Source: Leifsonia sp. NPDC080035
GTDB lineage: Bacteria; Actinomycetota; Actinomycetes; Actinomycetales; Microbacteriaceae
Length of the DNA stretch: 64,000 bases
Assembly (NCBI RefSeq): GCF_040050925.1
Contig: NZ_CP157390.1
Span: 3,410,001 to 3,474,000, forward strand
Direction of reading: 5' to 3'
Shown here: piece after piece, positions 7,438 to 15,926 of the stretch
Numbering within the stretch: position 1 is the stretch's first letter
Layout: each line of letters begins with the position of its first letter
Made by a program: the position numbers and the translations under genes
Notes under the pieces: generated by a model
Told to the model about the DNA's origin: nothing
Database searches by the model: none
What the model saw: only the letters and a program-made list of their open reading frames with translations

Positions 7438-8679
7438 ATGCGTGCCTGGGACCCGCCGAGAATCCCCGCCGTCCCGGGCGACGGCGTGACCCCGCTGCTG
7501 TTCGACACGGCGTCGCAGCAGCTGGTGGAGGCGGGAGCGGACGACATCGTCCGGCTCTACGTCTGCGGCATCACGCCGTACGACGCCACGCACCTCGGGC
7601 ACGCGGCGACCTACGTCGCCTTCGACACCCTGCAGCGGGTGTGGCGGGATGCCGGCCGCAGCGTCCACTACGCCCAGAACATCACCGATGTCGACGACCC
7701 GCTGCTTGAGCGGGCACGGGATACCGGCGTCGACTGGCGGGAACTCGCCGCCGCGGAGATCGAGGGCTTCCGCCGCGACATGGAGTACCTGGCCGTGCTG
7801 CCGCCGGACGACTACGTCGCCGTCACCGAGGTGATCCCGCAGGTGGGGCGCGCCGTCGAACGGCTGCTGGAGGGCGGGGTCGCCTACCGCGTCGACGACG
7901 ACGTCTACTTCGATATCGCCGCGGCCCAGGAGGTCTCGCCGTGGCTGCTCGGCGAGGAGAGCGGTCTGGACCGGGATGCGATGCTCGCCCTCTCCGCGGA
8001 GCGCGGCGGCGACCCGGACCGGACGGGAAAGCGCGACCCGCTCGACCCGCTGCTCTGGCGGTCGGCGCGCTCGGGTGAGCCGAGCTGGCCGTCGGCCGTG
8101 GGGGAGGGACGCCCCGGCTGGCACATCGAGTGCTCGGTGATCGCGCTCATGCACCTCGGCCGTGACTTCACCGTTCAGGGCGGCGGTTCCGACCTCGTCT
8201 TCCCGCACCACGAACTGAGCGCGGGCCACGCGGCCGCGCTCAGCGGCCACCCGCTCGCCCGCGTCTACAGCCATGCCGGGATGATCGCGTACCGCGGAGA
8301 GAAGATGAGCAAGTCGCTCGGCAACCTCGTGCTCGTGTCGACGTTGCGCGAGCACGGAACGGAGGCCTGCGCGCTGCGGCTCGCGGTGCTCGCGCACCAC
8401 TACCGCAGCGACTGGGAGTGGTTCGACGACGCGCTGGACGGGGCGGCCGAGCGTCTCGCGCGCTGGCGCGCGGCCACCGCGAACCCCGCGCAGGCGGTCG
8501 ACGCCGACGCGGCGCTGGAGGAGCGCGCCGTGGTCGAGAGGATGCGCGCGGCGCTGCGCGATGACCTGGACACGCCGTCGGCGCTGCGGGCCGTCGATCA
8601 GTGGGCGGCGACGCATCCCGCCGCCGCGACCGACCTCGTCCCGACCGCCGTCCAGGCCCTCCTCGGCGTCCGCCTCTGA
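7438..8679 (+). CDS. mshC: mycothiol ligase MshC
   Basis: A 413-residue class I aminoacyl-tRNA synthetase-like enzyme. It ligates cysteine to GlcN-Ins in mycothiol synthesis using ATP. The HIGH-like signature THLGHAATY (near residue 51) follows a Zn-binding CGITPYDA segment, and KMSKSLGN is near residue 287; the CGITPYDATHLGHAATY block distinguishes MshC from CysS. The ATG at 7438 gives the usual start MRAWDPPRIP. It is downstream of uppP and convergent with the PAC2 gene. It shows that the host makes mycothiol, an actinobacterial thiol. Confidence 0.95.
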   Translation: MRAWDPPRIPAVPGDGVTPLLFDTASQQLVEAGADDIVRLYVCGITPYDATHLGHAATYVAFDTLQRVWRDAGRSVHYAQNITDVDDPLLERARDTGVDWRELAAAEIEGFRRDMEYLAVLPPDDYVAVTEVIPQVGRAVERLLEGGVAYRVDDDVYFDIAAAQEVSPWLLGEESGLDRDAMLALSAERGGDPDRTGKRDPLDPLLWRSARSGEPSWPSAVGEGRPGWHIECSVIALMHLGRDFTVQGGGSDLVFPHHELSAGHAAALSGHPLARVYSHAGMIAYRGEKMSKSLGNLVLVSTLREHGTEACALRLAVLAHHYRSDWEWFDDALDGAAERLARWRAATANPAQAVDADAALEERAVVERMRAALRDDLDTPSALRAVDQWAATHPAAATDLVPTAVQALLGVRL

Positions 8680-8726
8680 TCGAGCCGGCGGCAGAGGGGA
8701 CCCGACACGCCGCGTCGCGACCGGCG

Positions 8727-9662
8727 TCAGCCGCGGCGGGGGTCGTCGGGTGCGCGGCCGGCGGTGCCTCCGTCACGGCCGTCGCCGCGCTTGCGCAGGT
8801 ACCGCTCGAACTCCTGGGCGATCGCTTCGCCGCTCGCCTCGGGGGAGTCGACGGTGTCGCGAGCCTGCTCCAGCTGCTGGATGTATGCGGCCATCTCCTC
8901 GTCGTCCGCCGCCAGTGCGTCGATGCCCGCCTCCCAGGCCGCCGCCTCCTCCACGAGGGTGCCGCGCGGGATGGTGACATCGACCAGCTCCTCGAGCTTG
9001 TCGATCAGCGCGAGCACGGCCTTGGGGCTCGGCGCGTTGTGCACGTAGTGCGGGACGGACGCCCAGATGGAGATGGTCGGGATGCCGACGTCCTCCGCGC
9101 CCTCGCCCAGCGCGCTCAGGATGCCGACGGGTCCCTCGTAGGTCGAGCGCTCGATGCCGAGCTCCGCGCGCACGGCTGCGTTCTCGCTGGAGGCGAAGAC
9201 CGAGATCGGGCGGGTGTGCGGCACATCGGCGAGCATGGCGCCGAGGAAGACGATGGCGCCGATGTCGGCGGCGAGCGCCGCATCCATGATCTCCGCCGTG
9301 AACGACTTCCAGCTGCGGGAGGGCTCGGTGCCGAGCAGGAGGTAGATGTTGCCGGCGTTGTCGCCGGTCACGTCGAGCTCGGCGTCGCCGGCGAGTGCGT
9401 CCCCGGTGTCACCGGGGAAGGCGGGGCCGAGCATGACGGCCGACGGCCAGATCAGCCGGCGGCGCCCGTCGTCGTCCGTGACCACCGGACGGTTGAACTG
9501 GAAGTCGAAGTAGAGCTCGGGGTCGACCTCGGCGACGGGGACGACGTCCAGCTGCTCCTTGAGCGTCTTCACCGCACCGCTCGCCGCCTCGCCTGCGTCG
9601 TTCCACCCCTCGAAGGCCACCACCAGGATGCGGCCGCCCAGGATGTTCTTCGCGTCAGTCAC
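8727..9662 (-). CDS. PAC2 (proteasome assembly chaperone-like) family protein
   Basis: A 311-residue protein of the PAC2 family, with ILVVAFEGWNDAGEAA at residues 11-26 and a SIWASVPHYVHNAPSPKA block near 205. In actinobacteria this gene sits beside the mycothiol/Pup-proteasome region, and its exact role is unclear. The GTG at 9662 gives MTDAKNILGGR; no Met precedes it in frame with a good site. It diverges from the HAD gene and converges on mshC. The protein survives here although no proteasome subunit genes lie in this locus. Confidence 0.88.
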   Translation of the reverse strand: MTDAKNILGGRILVVAFEGWNDAGEAASGAVKTLKEQLDVVPVAEVDPELYFDFQFNRPVVTDDDGRRRLIWPSAVMLGPAFPGDTGDALAGDAELDVTGDNAGNIYLLLGTEPSRSWKSFTAEIMDAALAADIGAIVFLGAMLADVPHTRPISVFASSENAAVRAELGIERSTYEGPVGILSALGEGAEDVGIPTISIWASVPHYVHNAPSPKAVLALIDKLEELVDVTIPRGTLVEEAAAWEAGIDALAADDEEMAAYIQQLEQARDTVDSPEASGEAIAQEFERYLRKRGDGRDGGTAGRAPDDPRRG

Positions 9663-9748
9663 GTGAGTTCGTGGTCCTCTCGTCGGCGACCGGTCGGCGC
9701 CATCCATCCAGGATAGGCCCGAGGTGCCCCGGGATAGACTTGTCCGTC

Positions 9749-10438
9749 GTGACCTCACTGACTCCGCACGGGATGCCGGCCGCCGTCTTCTGGGATATGG
9801 ACGGGACGCTCGTCGACACCGAACCGTACTGGATGGCCTCCGAGCAGGAGCTGGTCGGCTCGTTCGGCGGCACCTGGACCCACGACGACGGCCTGCTGCT
9901 GGTGGGCCTCGGCCTCTGGAACTCGGCGGAGATCCTGCGCTCGCGCGGAGTGGACATGGACGAGGACGCGATCGTGCACTGGCTGACCGAGCGGGTGCGG
10001 GAGCGGCTGGCGACGGACGGCGTTCCGTGGCGCCCCGGCGCCCGCGAGCTGCTGAAGTCCCTGCGCGACCGCGGCGTGCCGACGGCCCTCGTGACGATGT
10101 CGGTGCGCTCGATGGCCGAGCAGATCGTCGCGGGCATCCCGTTCGACGCCTTCGACGTGATCGTCTCCGGCGACGAGGTGGACGAGCCGAAGCCGCATCC
10201 CGAGCCCTACCTGCGGGCGGCGACGCTGCTGGGCGTCGACCCGCGCGACGCGGTCGCGATCGAGGACTCGCTGGTCGGGCTGTCCTCGGCCGTCGCGTCC
10301 GGCGCGGCCGCGATCGGCGTCCCGCACATCGTGCCGCTGCCGGAGTCCGACCGGCACACACTCTGGCCGACCCTGGACGGCCGCACCGCCGACGACATCG
10401 CCGCGGTCGCCGCGGCACGGACGGAGACCTCCCGATGA
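9749..10438 (+). CDS. HAD family phosphatase
   Basis: A 229-residue HAD hydrolase of the beta-phosphoglucomutase-like group. Motif I is FWDMDGTLVDTEP (nucleophile Asp near residue 16), motif II is VTMS, motif III is the Lys of EPKPHPEPY and motif IV is AIEDSLVG; a helical cap lies between motifs I and II. It dephosphorylates a small phosphorylated metabolite. The GTG at 9749 is chosen because TAGACT (9735-9740) sits eight bases upstream, fitting a leaderless transcript; an ATG at 9773 is the alternative. Its stop overlaps the trmI start as ATGA. Confidence 0.9.
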   Translation: MTSLTPHGMPAAVFWDMDGTLVDTEPYWMASEQELVGSFGGTWTHDDGLLLVGLGLWNSAEILRSRGVDMDEDAIVHWLTERVRERLATDGVPWRPGARELLKSLRDRGVPTALVTMSVRSMAEQIVAGIPFDAFDVIVSGDEVDEPKPHPEPYLRAATLLGVDPRDAVAIEDSLVGLSSAVASGAAAIGVPHIVPLPESDRHTLWPTLDGRTADDIAAVAAARTETSR

Positions 10439-11436
10439 ACGAGACCCGCCGCAGCTCCGGCCCCTTCCGCGCCGGCGACCGCGTGCAGCTGACCGGCCCG
10501 AAGAACCGGCTGAACACGATCACCCTCGAGCCGGGCAAGCTCTTCCACTCGCATCGCGGCGTGCTGGAGCACGACGCGATCATCGGGCTGCCCGACGGCT
10601 CCGTCGTCACGAACAACGCGGGCGTCGAGCACCTGGCCCTGCGTCCGCTGCTGAACGACTTCGTGATGTCGATGCCGCGCGGCGCCGCCATCGTGTACCC
10701 GAAGGATGCGGCGCAGATCCTGGCCCTCGCCGACATCTTCCCCGGCGCGACGGTCGTCGAGGCCGGCGTCGGCTCGGGAGCGCTCTCGCTGTGGCTGCTG
10801 CGCGCGATCGGCCCGGAGGGCCGGCTGCTCTCCTTCGAGCGCCGCGACGAGTTCGCCGACGTCGCCCGTGACAACGTCGCGACCTTCCTCGGCTCCGACC
10901 CGGAGAACTGGAGCGTCACGGTCGGCGACCTGCAGGAGCAGCTCCCGGCGGCGGCCGAGCCCGGCAGCGTCGACAGGGTCGTGCTCGACATGCTCGCACC
11001 GTGGGAGACGCTGGAGCCGGTGACCGAGGCGCTGAAGCCGGGCGGCGTGCTGATCTGCTACATCGCGACCGTGACCCAGCTCTCCCGCGTGGCCGAGGCG
11101 ATCCGCGCGACCGGCCAGTACACGCACCCGCAGTCGAGCGAGACCATGGTCCGCGGCTGGCACGTGGAGGGCCTGGCCGTCCGCCCCGACCACCGGATGA
11201 TCGCGCACACCGGTTTCCTGCTCACCGCCCGCCGCCTCGCGCCGGGCACGGTGCTGCCGGAGCTCAAGCGCCGGCCGTCCAAGAGCGACTACAGCGCTGA
11301 GGACGTGGAGGCGTGGACACCGGGCGCTCTCGGCGAACGCCAGTCCACCCCCAAGGCACTTCGCAAGCGGATGCGCGAGGCTGCGGCCAGCGCCGAGCTG
11401 GCCAAGGCGCGCGAGGACGACGCGAGCGTCGACTAG
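10435..11436 (+). CDS. trmI: tRNA (adenine-58-N1) methyltransferase TrmI
   Basis: A 333-residue Rossmann methyltransferase that makes m1A58 in tRNA. The N-terminal beta domain is followed by SAM motif I VEAGVGSGALSLWLLRA (near residue 105) and the YPKDAAQIL block typical of the TrmI/Trm61 family; VLDMLAPWE is motif IV. A C-terminal basic tail follows the catalytic domain. It is translationally coupled to the HAD gene. In mycobacteria trmI is close to arc/mpa and dop, but here an FKBP gene follows 63 bases later. Confidence 0.93.
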   Translation: MNETRRSSGPFRAGDRVQLTGPKNRLNTITLEPGKLFHSHRGVLEHDAIIGLPDGSVVTNNAGVEHLALRPLLNDFVMSMPRGAAIVYPKDAAQILALADIFPGATVVEAGVGSGALSLWLLRAIGPEGRLLSFERRDEFADVARDNVATFLGSDPENWSVTVGDLQEQLPAAAEPGSVDRVVLDMLAPWETLEPVTEALKPGGVLICYIATVTQLSRVAEAIRATGQYTHPQSSETMVRGWHVEGLAVRPDHRMIAHTGFLLTARRLAPGTVLPELKRRPSKSDYSAEDVEAWTPGALGERQSTPKALRKRMREAAASAELAKAREDDASVD

Positions 11437-11499
11437 CATGAACAGGGCGTGAGGATCATCCCTCGCACCCTCCCCACCGATCGGATCGAAAGAGGACCC

Positions 11500-12426
11500 G
11501 TGCGCAGAGTTCCCGCTCTCGTCGTGGCGGCAGGCATCGTCGCCGTCGCGCTCACCGGATGCAGTTCGGACCCCAACACCGACTGCTCCACGGCGCTGCC
11601 GAGCGGCCAGGCGTCCGATCTGGTCACCGCGACCGGGAAGATCGGCTCCGAGCCGAAGATCACGGTGCCGACGCCCGTCGACACCTCCACGTCGCAGCGC
11701 ACCGTCCTCACCACGGGCCGTGGCGCCCAGGTGCACACCGGACAGCTGGTCGAGGTCGGCTTCACGGCGATCGACGGGTCGACAGGACAGGTCGCGCAGA
11801 GCGGCTACGGAGCGCAGGCCGCGGTCATCCCGCTCGGCACCGACTCGGTCCCCAAGGCGCTCAGCAAGGCCCTGCAGTGCACCACCGTCGGGTCCCGGGT
11901 CGCCGTCGCGATCGCCCCGAAGGACACCGGTGCGCAGTCCGCCGCGGGCGGCCCCGCCCAGATCTACGTGTTCGATGTCGTCGGCACCTCGCTCTCCCGC
12001 GCGGACGGCGCGGTCCGTCCCGCCGCCAACGGCTTCCCGACCGTCGTGCTCGCGCCCACCGGCCAGCCGGGCGTCACCCTCCCGTCCTCGGGAGGCGCCC
12101 CGACGAAGGTGCGCAGCGAGGTCCTGAAGGCCGGCGACGGCGCCGAGGTCAAGAAGACGAGCATCGTCACCCTCCAGTACACCGCGGTGGGCTGGGACTC
12201 GAAGCAGGTGACGACCACGAGCTGGCTGAACGGCGGCCCGGGTCTCGTCAGCATGGCCAACGGCCAGCTCCAGATCAGCAACCAGGACCAGATCACGGCG
12301 CTGCCGCAGGCGATGCTCGGCGAGCTGGTCGGTCAGAAGGTCGGCTCGCAGCTGGTCATCGAGACCCCGAAGGACGCGAACTTCGCCCCGCAGGCCTGGG
12401 TCGTCGACATCCTCGGCGTCCGCTAG
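11500..12426 (+). CDS. FKBP-type peptidyl-prolyl isomerase lipoprotein
   Basis: A 308-residue secreted lipoprotein. The GTG at 11500, after an AGAGGA site, gives a signal peptide MRRVPALVVAAGIVAVALTGC whose Cys is the lipidation site (LTGC). Two FKBP-like modules follow, about residues 75-160 and 215-306; the second ends with the family-typical VVDILGVR. Several active-site aromatics of human FKBP are not obvious in either module, so isomerase activity is likely but not certain. FKBP genes precede pafBC in other actinobacteria as well. Confidence 0.88.
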   Translation: MRRVPALVVAAGIVAVALTGCSSDPNTDCSTALPSGQASDLVTATGKIGSEPKITVPTPVDTSTSQRTVLTTGRGAQVHTGQLVEVGFTAIDGSTGQVAQSGYGAQAAVIPLGTDSVPKALSKALQCTTVGSRVAVAIAPKDTGAQSAAGGPAQIYVFDVVGTSLSRADGAVRPAANGFPTVVLAPTGQPGVTLPSSGGAPTKVRSEVLKAGDGAEVKKTSIVTLQYTAVGWDSKQVTTTSWLNGGPGLVSMANGQLQISNQDQITALPQAMLGELVGQKVGSQLVIETPKDANFAPQAWVVDILGVR

Positions 12427-12456
12427 CGGAGCCTGGAACCGCACTAGGATGGTCGG

Positions 12457-13509
12457 GTGCCCCGATCGTCCTCTTCGCCCGCGCGCGTCCCGGTCGAGGA
12501 GCGTCTGTTCAGTCTCGTCCTGGCGCTGCTCGCGACCGAGAACGGCCTGACCAAGAACGAGATCCTCTCGACCGTTCAGGGGTACCGGCAGCGGTTCGAC
12601 GCGCACGGCGACAACAGCAGTCTCGAGCGTCAGTTCGAGCGCGACAAGGACGACATCCGCGAGCTCGGCGTGCCGCTGGAGACGGTGGAGTCGCCGGACG
12701 CCGCCGGGAACAACCAGCTGCTGCGCTACCGCATCCCGAAGGGCGCATACGACCTGCCGCAGGACGTGGTGTTCTCCCCGGAGGAGATCACCCTGCTCGG
12801 CCTCGCCGCGACCGTGTGGCGCGAGGGTTCGCTCTCGGGGGAGTCGCGCCGGGCGCTGATGAAACTGCGGTCGCTCGGTGTCGAGGCGGACGACCCGGTG
12901 GTCGGCTACGCGCCGCGGCTCCGGGTGCGCGAGAGCGCCTTCGAGCCGCTGAGCCAGGCGCTCGAGCGCCACGCGATCGTCCAGTTCCCGTACCTCAAGC
13001 CCGGCGAGAGCGCGTCGCGGCTGCGCACGGTCGCGCCGTTGTCGCTCGTGCAGCACCAGGGCCGCTGGCACCTGCAGGGCATCGACCAGGACGCGGGCGG
13101 GTCGCGCACCTTCCTGCTCTCGCGCATGGTCGGGCCGGTCAAGGTCACCTCCCGCACGTTCCGCCCGGAGGGTGACGACTTCGCGGAGAAGGCGCTGGAG
13201 GAGCTGCAGCGGATCTGGGAGGCGAACGTCGCCGAGATCGAGGTGACGGCGGGGACCGACGCCGCGACGCGTCTCGGCAAGCGCTATGGGGATGCGGTCC
13301 CGTCAGGCCTCGACGGCCGGCCGTTCCGCCTGACCGTGAACTTCTCCGACATCAACATCCTCGCCGACCAGCTCGCGAGCTTCGGGCCCGAGGTTCTCGT
13401 CCTCTCTCCGCAGGAGCTGCGCCAGAAGGTCCTGGACCGGCTGGAGGCGACGGCGAGGGCGCACGAGGGGGATGCGGCGCGCGACGACACGGGGGAGAGC
13501 CATGGCTGA
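12457..13509 (+). CDS. pafB: WYL regulator PafB
   Basis: A 350-residue HTH-WYL protein, first half of the PafBC heterodimer that activates the LexA-independent DNA-damage response in mycobacteria. The N-terminal winged helix covers residues 10-75 (ENGLTKNEILSTVQGYRQRF), WYL lies at about 170-235 and WCX follows. The GTG at 12457 stands six bases after TAGGAT (12445-12450), a strong leaderless signal. The stop overlaps the pafC start by eight bases. The name pafB reflects the order pafB-pafC-tatA-tatC-helY, which is complete here. Confidence 0.92.
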   Translation: MPRSSSSPARVPVEERLFSLVLALLATENGLTKNEILSTVQGYRQRFDAHGDNSSLERQFERDKDDIRELGVPLETVESPDAAGNNQLLRYRIPKGAYDLPQDVVFSPEEITLLGLAATVWREGSLSGESRRALMKLRSLGVEADDPVVGYAPRLRVRESAFEPLSQALERHAIVQFPYLKPGESASRLRTVAPLSLVQHQGRWHLQGIDQDAGGSRTFLLSRMVGPVKVTSRTFRPEGDDFAEKALEELQRIWEANVAEIEVTAGTDAATRLGKRYGDAVPSGLDGRPFRLTVNFSDINILADQLASFGPEVLVLSPQELRQKVLDRLEATARAHEGDAARDDTGESHG

Positions 13510-14476
13510 GCGACGTCGGCCGATGCAGGCGCAGGACAAGCTCGCGTTCCTGCTGGCGCTCGTCCCGTACCTCATGGACAGGGACCGGGTGAGCGTCGCG
13601 GAGGCGGCGGAGCACTTCGGCGTGGATGCCGAGAGCATGCGGGAGGCGGTGCGGCTGATCGCGGTGTCCGGCGTGCCGGGGGAGACCAACGCCTACCAGC
13701 CGGGCGACCTGTTCGACATCGCCTGGGACGACTTCGAGGACAACGACCAGATCGTCCTCACCCACCAGGTCGCGATCGACGACTCTCCGCGCTTCTCTGC
13801 GCGTGAGGCGGCGGCGCTGATCGCCGGCCTCCAGTACCTGACGGCGCTGCCGGAGAACGCCGACCGCGATGTGATCGGCTCCCTGATGGCGAAGCTGGCG
13901 CGGGGTGCGTCCGCCGCGCCGAGCCAGGTGGCGGTCGCGCGGTCGGAGGCGGACGAGGCGCTCGCGACCATCCGGGACGCTGTCGTCGCCGGCACGCAGC
14001 TCGAGTTCGACTACCTGAACTCGCGGGGAGAGCGCGAGCGCCGCCGCGTCGACCCGCTGCGCGTGGAATCCATCGACCAGGACTGGTACCTGCGCGGCTG
14101 GGACCACCTGCGCACCGCCATCCGCACCTTCCGCCTCGACCGGATCGACGGGCTGGTCGCCTCCGACGAGCCGATCACCTACCGGCCGGGCGACGTGAGT
14201 CTTCCGGAGACGCTGTTCGAGGGCACGCCGGACGACCTGCTCGTCACCATCGAGGTGTCGGCGTCGGCCGTGCCGCTGATCGAGGACTACATCCCCGAGG
14301 GTGCGGCGCGCACGGAGCGGGACGGCCTGATCACCACGAGCGTCCGCGTCGCCCATTTCCACGGGCTGAAGCGGCTCGTGGCGGGGCTCTCCGGCGTGCT
14401 CACGGTGCTCGACCCGCCCGAGGCGCGGCGTGTCGTCGCGGACTGGGCGCGCGCCGGCGCCGAGCGCTACCGGTAG
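13502..14476 (+). CDS. pafC: WYL regulator PafC
   Basis: A 324-residue HTH-WYL protein, partner of PafB. The helix-turn-helix is at residues 10-65 (RVSVAEAAEHFGVDAESMRE) and the WYL domain at about 165-235 (DPLRVESIDQDWYLRGWD, RTFRLDRIDGL). The ATG at 13502 follows GGGGGAGAGCC and overlaps the end of pafB. In mycobacteria PafBC is activated by single-stranded DNA and turns on repair genes through TTGTC-type promoters; that role is carried over by homology. The Pup ligase gene pafA is not adjacent. Confidence 0.92.
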   Translation: MAERRRPMQAQDKLAFLLALVPYLMDRDRVSVAEAAEHFGVDAESMREAVRLIAVSGVPGETNAYQPGDLFDIAWDDFEDNDQIVLTHQVAIDDSPRFSAREAAALIAGLQYLTALPENADRDVIGSLMAKLARGASAAPSQVAVARSEADEALATIRDAVVAGTQLEFDYLNSRGERERRRVDPLRVESIDQDWYLRGWDHLRTAIRTFRLDRIDGLVASDEPITYRPGDVSLPETLFEGTPDDLLVTIEVSASAVPLIEDYIPEGAARTERDGLITTSVRVAHFHGLKRLVAGLSGVLTVLDPPEARRVVADWARAGAERYR

Positions 14477-14485
14477 GCTTCCCCC

Positions 14486-14836
14486 ATGCCCTGGTGGTCG
14501 TGGCTCCTGATCTGGATCGTGCTCGTGCTCGGTCTGCTCGCGATGCTCGCGTTCTTCGCCTGGTGGCTGTTCCGGAAGCTCATGGCGGCAGCCCACGAGG
14601 CGTCAGCGCTGCTGGAGAAGACGGAGATCCTGAGCCGGCGTGCCGAGGAACTGCAGGAGGAAGCCTTCCATCCTGCCGTCCTGGCCGATGCCGGAGAACT
14701 TCGCGCGGCGCGCGAGCAGACCATCGCCGATCGGGCCGTCGCACGGCAAGCTCGCAGGGATGCCCGGGTGCGGCGCGGTAAACTGCTGGTCGAAGCGGAC
14801 CCGTTCCGCTACGCCCACCTAACCAAAAGGACCTGA
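14486..14836 (+). CDS. small membrane-anchored coiled-coil protein
   Basis: A 116-residue protein between pafC and tatA that I do not recognise as a named family. Residues 3-32 form one membrane helix (WLLIWIVLVLGLLAMLAFFA) followed by a charged, helical, Ala/Glu/Arg-rich cytoplasmic part likely to form a coiled coil. The ATG lies six bases after TAGGCT (14474-14479), so a leaderless start is likely. It ends two bases before the tatA ATG and may be co-transcribed with tatAC. Its position suggests a link to Tat transport or membrane organisation, without direct evidence. Confidence 0.8.
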   Translation: MPWWSWLLIWIVLVLGLLAMLAFFAWWLFRKLMAAAHEASALLEKTEILSRRAEELQEEAFHPAVLADAGELRAAREQTIADRAVARQARRDARVRRGKLLVEADPFRYAHLTKRT

Positions 14837-14838
14837 TC

Positions 14839-15087
14839 ATGTTCGGTGGCCTCACCGGATGGCACCTGCTCATCATCCTCGCCATCATCCTGCTTCTCTT
14901 CGGTGCGCCGAAGCTGCCCGCGCTCGCCCGGAGCATCGGCCAGTCGATGCGCATCTTCAAGGGCGAGGTCGACGAGATGAAGAAGGACGACGACAAGGAC
15001 GAGAAGGGCGCCAAGGACGCCGGCCCCTCCGCCTCCTCGTCGGCCCCCGCCGGCAGCGACTCGACAGAGTCCAAGCCGAATTCCTGA
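14839..15087 (+). CDS. tatA: Tat translocase subunit TatA
   Basis: An 82-residue TatA/E protein: an N-terminal membrane helix (WHLLIILAIILLLFGAPKLP), the FGAPKLP hinge, an amphipathic helix (ALARSIGQSMRIFKGEVDEM) and an acidic, Ser/Ala-rich tail. It forms the pore-like oligomer that moves folded proteins with twin-arginine signals across the membrane. An AAAAGGA site precedes the ATG. Four bases separate it from tatC. No tatB is in this window. Confidence 0.95.
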   Translation: MFGGLTGWHLLIILAIILLLFGAPKLPALARSIGQSMRIFKGEVDEMKKDDDKDEKGAKDAGPSASSSAPAGSDSTESKPNS

Positions 15088-15091
15088 GCCG

Positions 15092-15883
15092 GTGGCCTCC
15101 ACGAAGCGAGGCAAGAACCGCGAAGGACGGATGACGCTCGCCGAGCACTTCATCGAGCTTCGCAAACGCCTCTTCCGCTCCGCCATCGGCCTCGTCGCCG
15201 GGTCGATCATCGGCTGGTTCATCGCCGGTCCGGTGATGGATGCGATGCGCGGGCCGATCACGGAGATCGCCAAGCAGCAGGGCCGCGAGGCGATGCTGAA
15301 CTACGACAGCATCACCGGTGCGTTCGACCTGAAGATGCAGATGGCGATCACGATCGGCGCCATCATCTCCAGCCCGGTCTGGCTCTACCAGATCTGGGCG
15401 TTCTTCGTGCCGGCGCTCACCCGCCGCGAGCTGAAGTACGCGTTCGGCTTCTTCTTCACCGCGGTGCCGCTGTTCATCGCCGGCGGCGTCGCAGGCTGGC
15501 TGCTGGTGCCGCACATCGTGAGCCTGCTCACGAGCTTCGCGCAGGAGCAGGACTCGGCGATCATCGCCGCGAAGACCTACTTCGACTTCATCATGAAGCT
15601 GGTGATCGCGGTGGGCATCGCGTTCGTCCTCCCGGTCTTCCTCGTGCTGCTGAACTTCGTCGGCGTGCTGAGCGCCAAGTCGATCATCGCCTCGTGGCGG
15701 TGGGCGCTCATCCTGATCGCGCTGTTCACCGCCATCGCCACCCCGGCGGCGGACGTGCTGTCGATGTTCCTGCTGGCGATCCCGATGGTCGTGCTGTACT
15801 TCGCGGCCTACGGCGTTGCCTGGCTGCACGACCGGCGCGCGGCCAAGGCGGCGGACCGGCTGGAGGCCGAGCTCGCCACCTGA
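15092..15883 (+). CDS. tatC: Tat translocase subunit TatC
   Basis: A 263-residue polytopic TatC with six membrane helices. The N-terminal signature MTLAEHFIELRKRLF and the ALTRRELKYA loop are diagnostic; TatC is the receptor for twin-arginine signal peptides. The start is the GTG at 15092 just after the tatA stop, with the MTLAEH methionine at 15131 as the alternative. It lies in the conserved pafBC-tatAC-helY order. Confidence 0.95.
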   Translation: MASTKRGKNREGRMTLAEHFIELRKRLFRSAIGLVAGSIIGWFIAGPVMDAMRGPITEIAKQQGREAMLNYDSITGAFDLKMQMAITIGAIISSPVWLYQIWAFFVPALTRRELKYAFGFFFTAVPLFIAGGVAGWLLVPHIVSLLTSFAQEQDSAIIAAKTYFDFIMKLVIAVGIAFVLPVFLVLLNFVGVLSAKSIIASWRWALILIALFTAIATPAADVLSMFLLAIPMVVLYFAAYGVAWLHDRRAAKAADRLEAELAT

Positions 15884-15926
15884 GCCGACCCGGACTTCGG
15901 GCGCTGCGAGAGCATAGGGTTGTCGA

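Noticed and set aside
8680..8726. A possible terminator between mshC and the PAC2 gene
   Set aside because: The gap is GC-rich with partial inverted repeats but no convincing stem; only the shared CGACACGCCGCGTCG word was kept as an observation under the 33042 hairpin.
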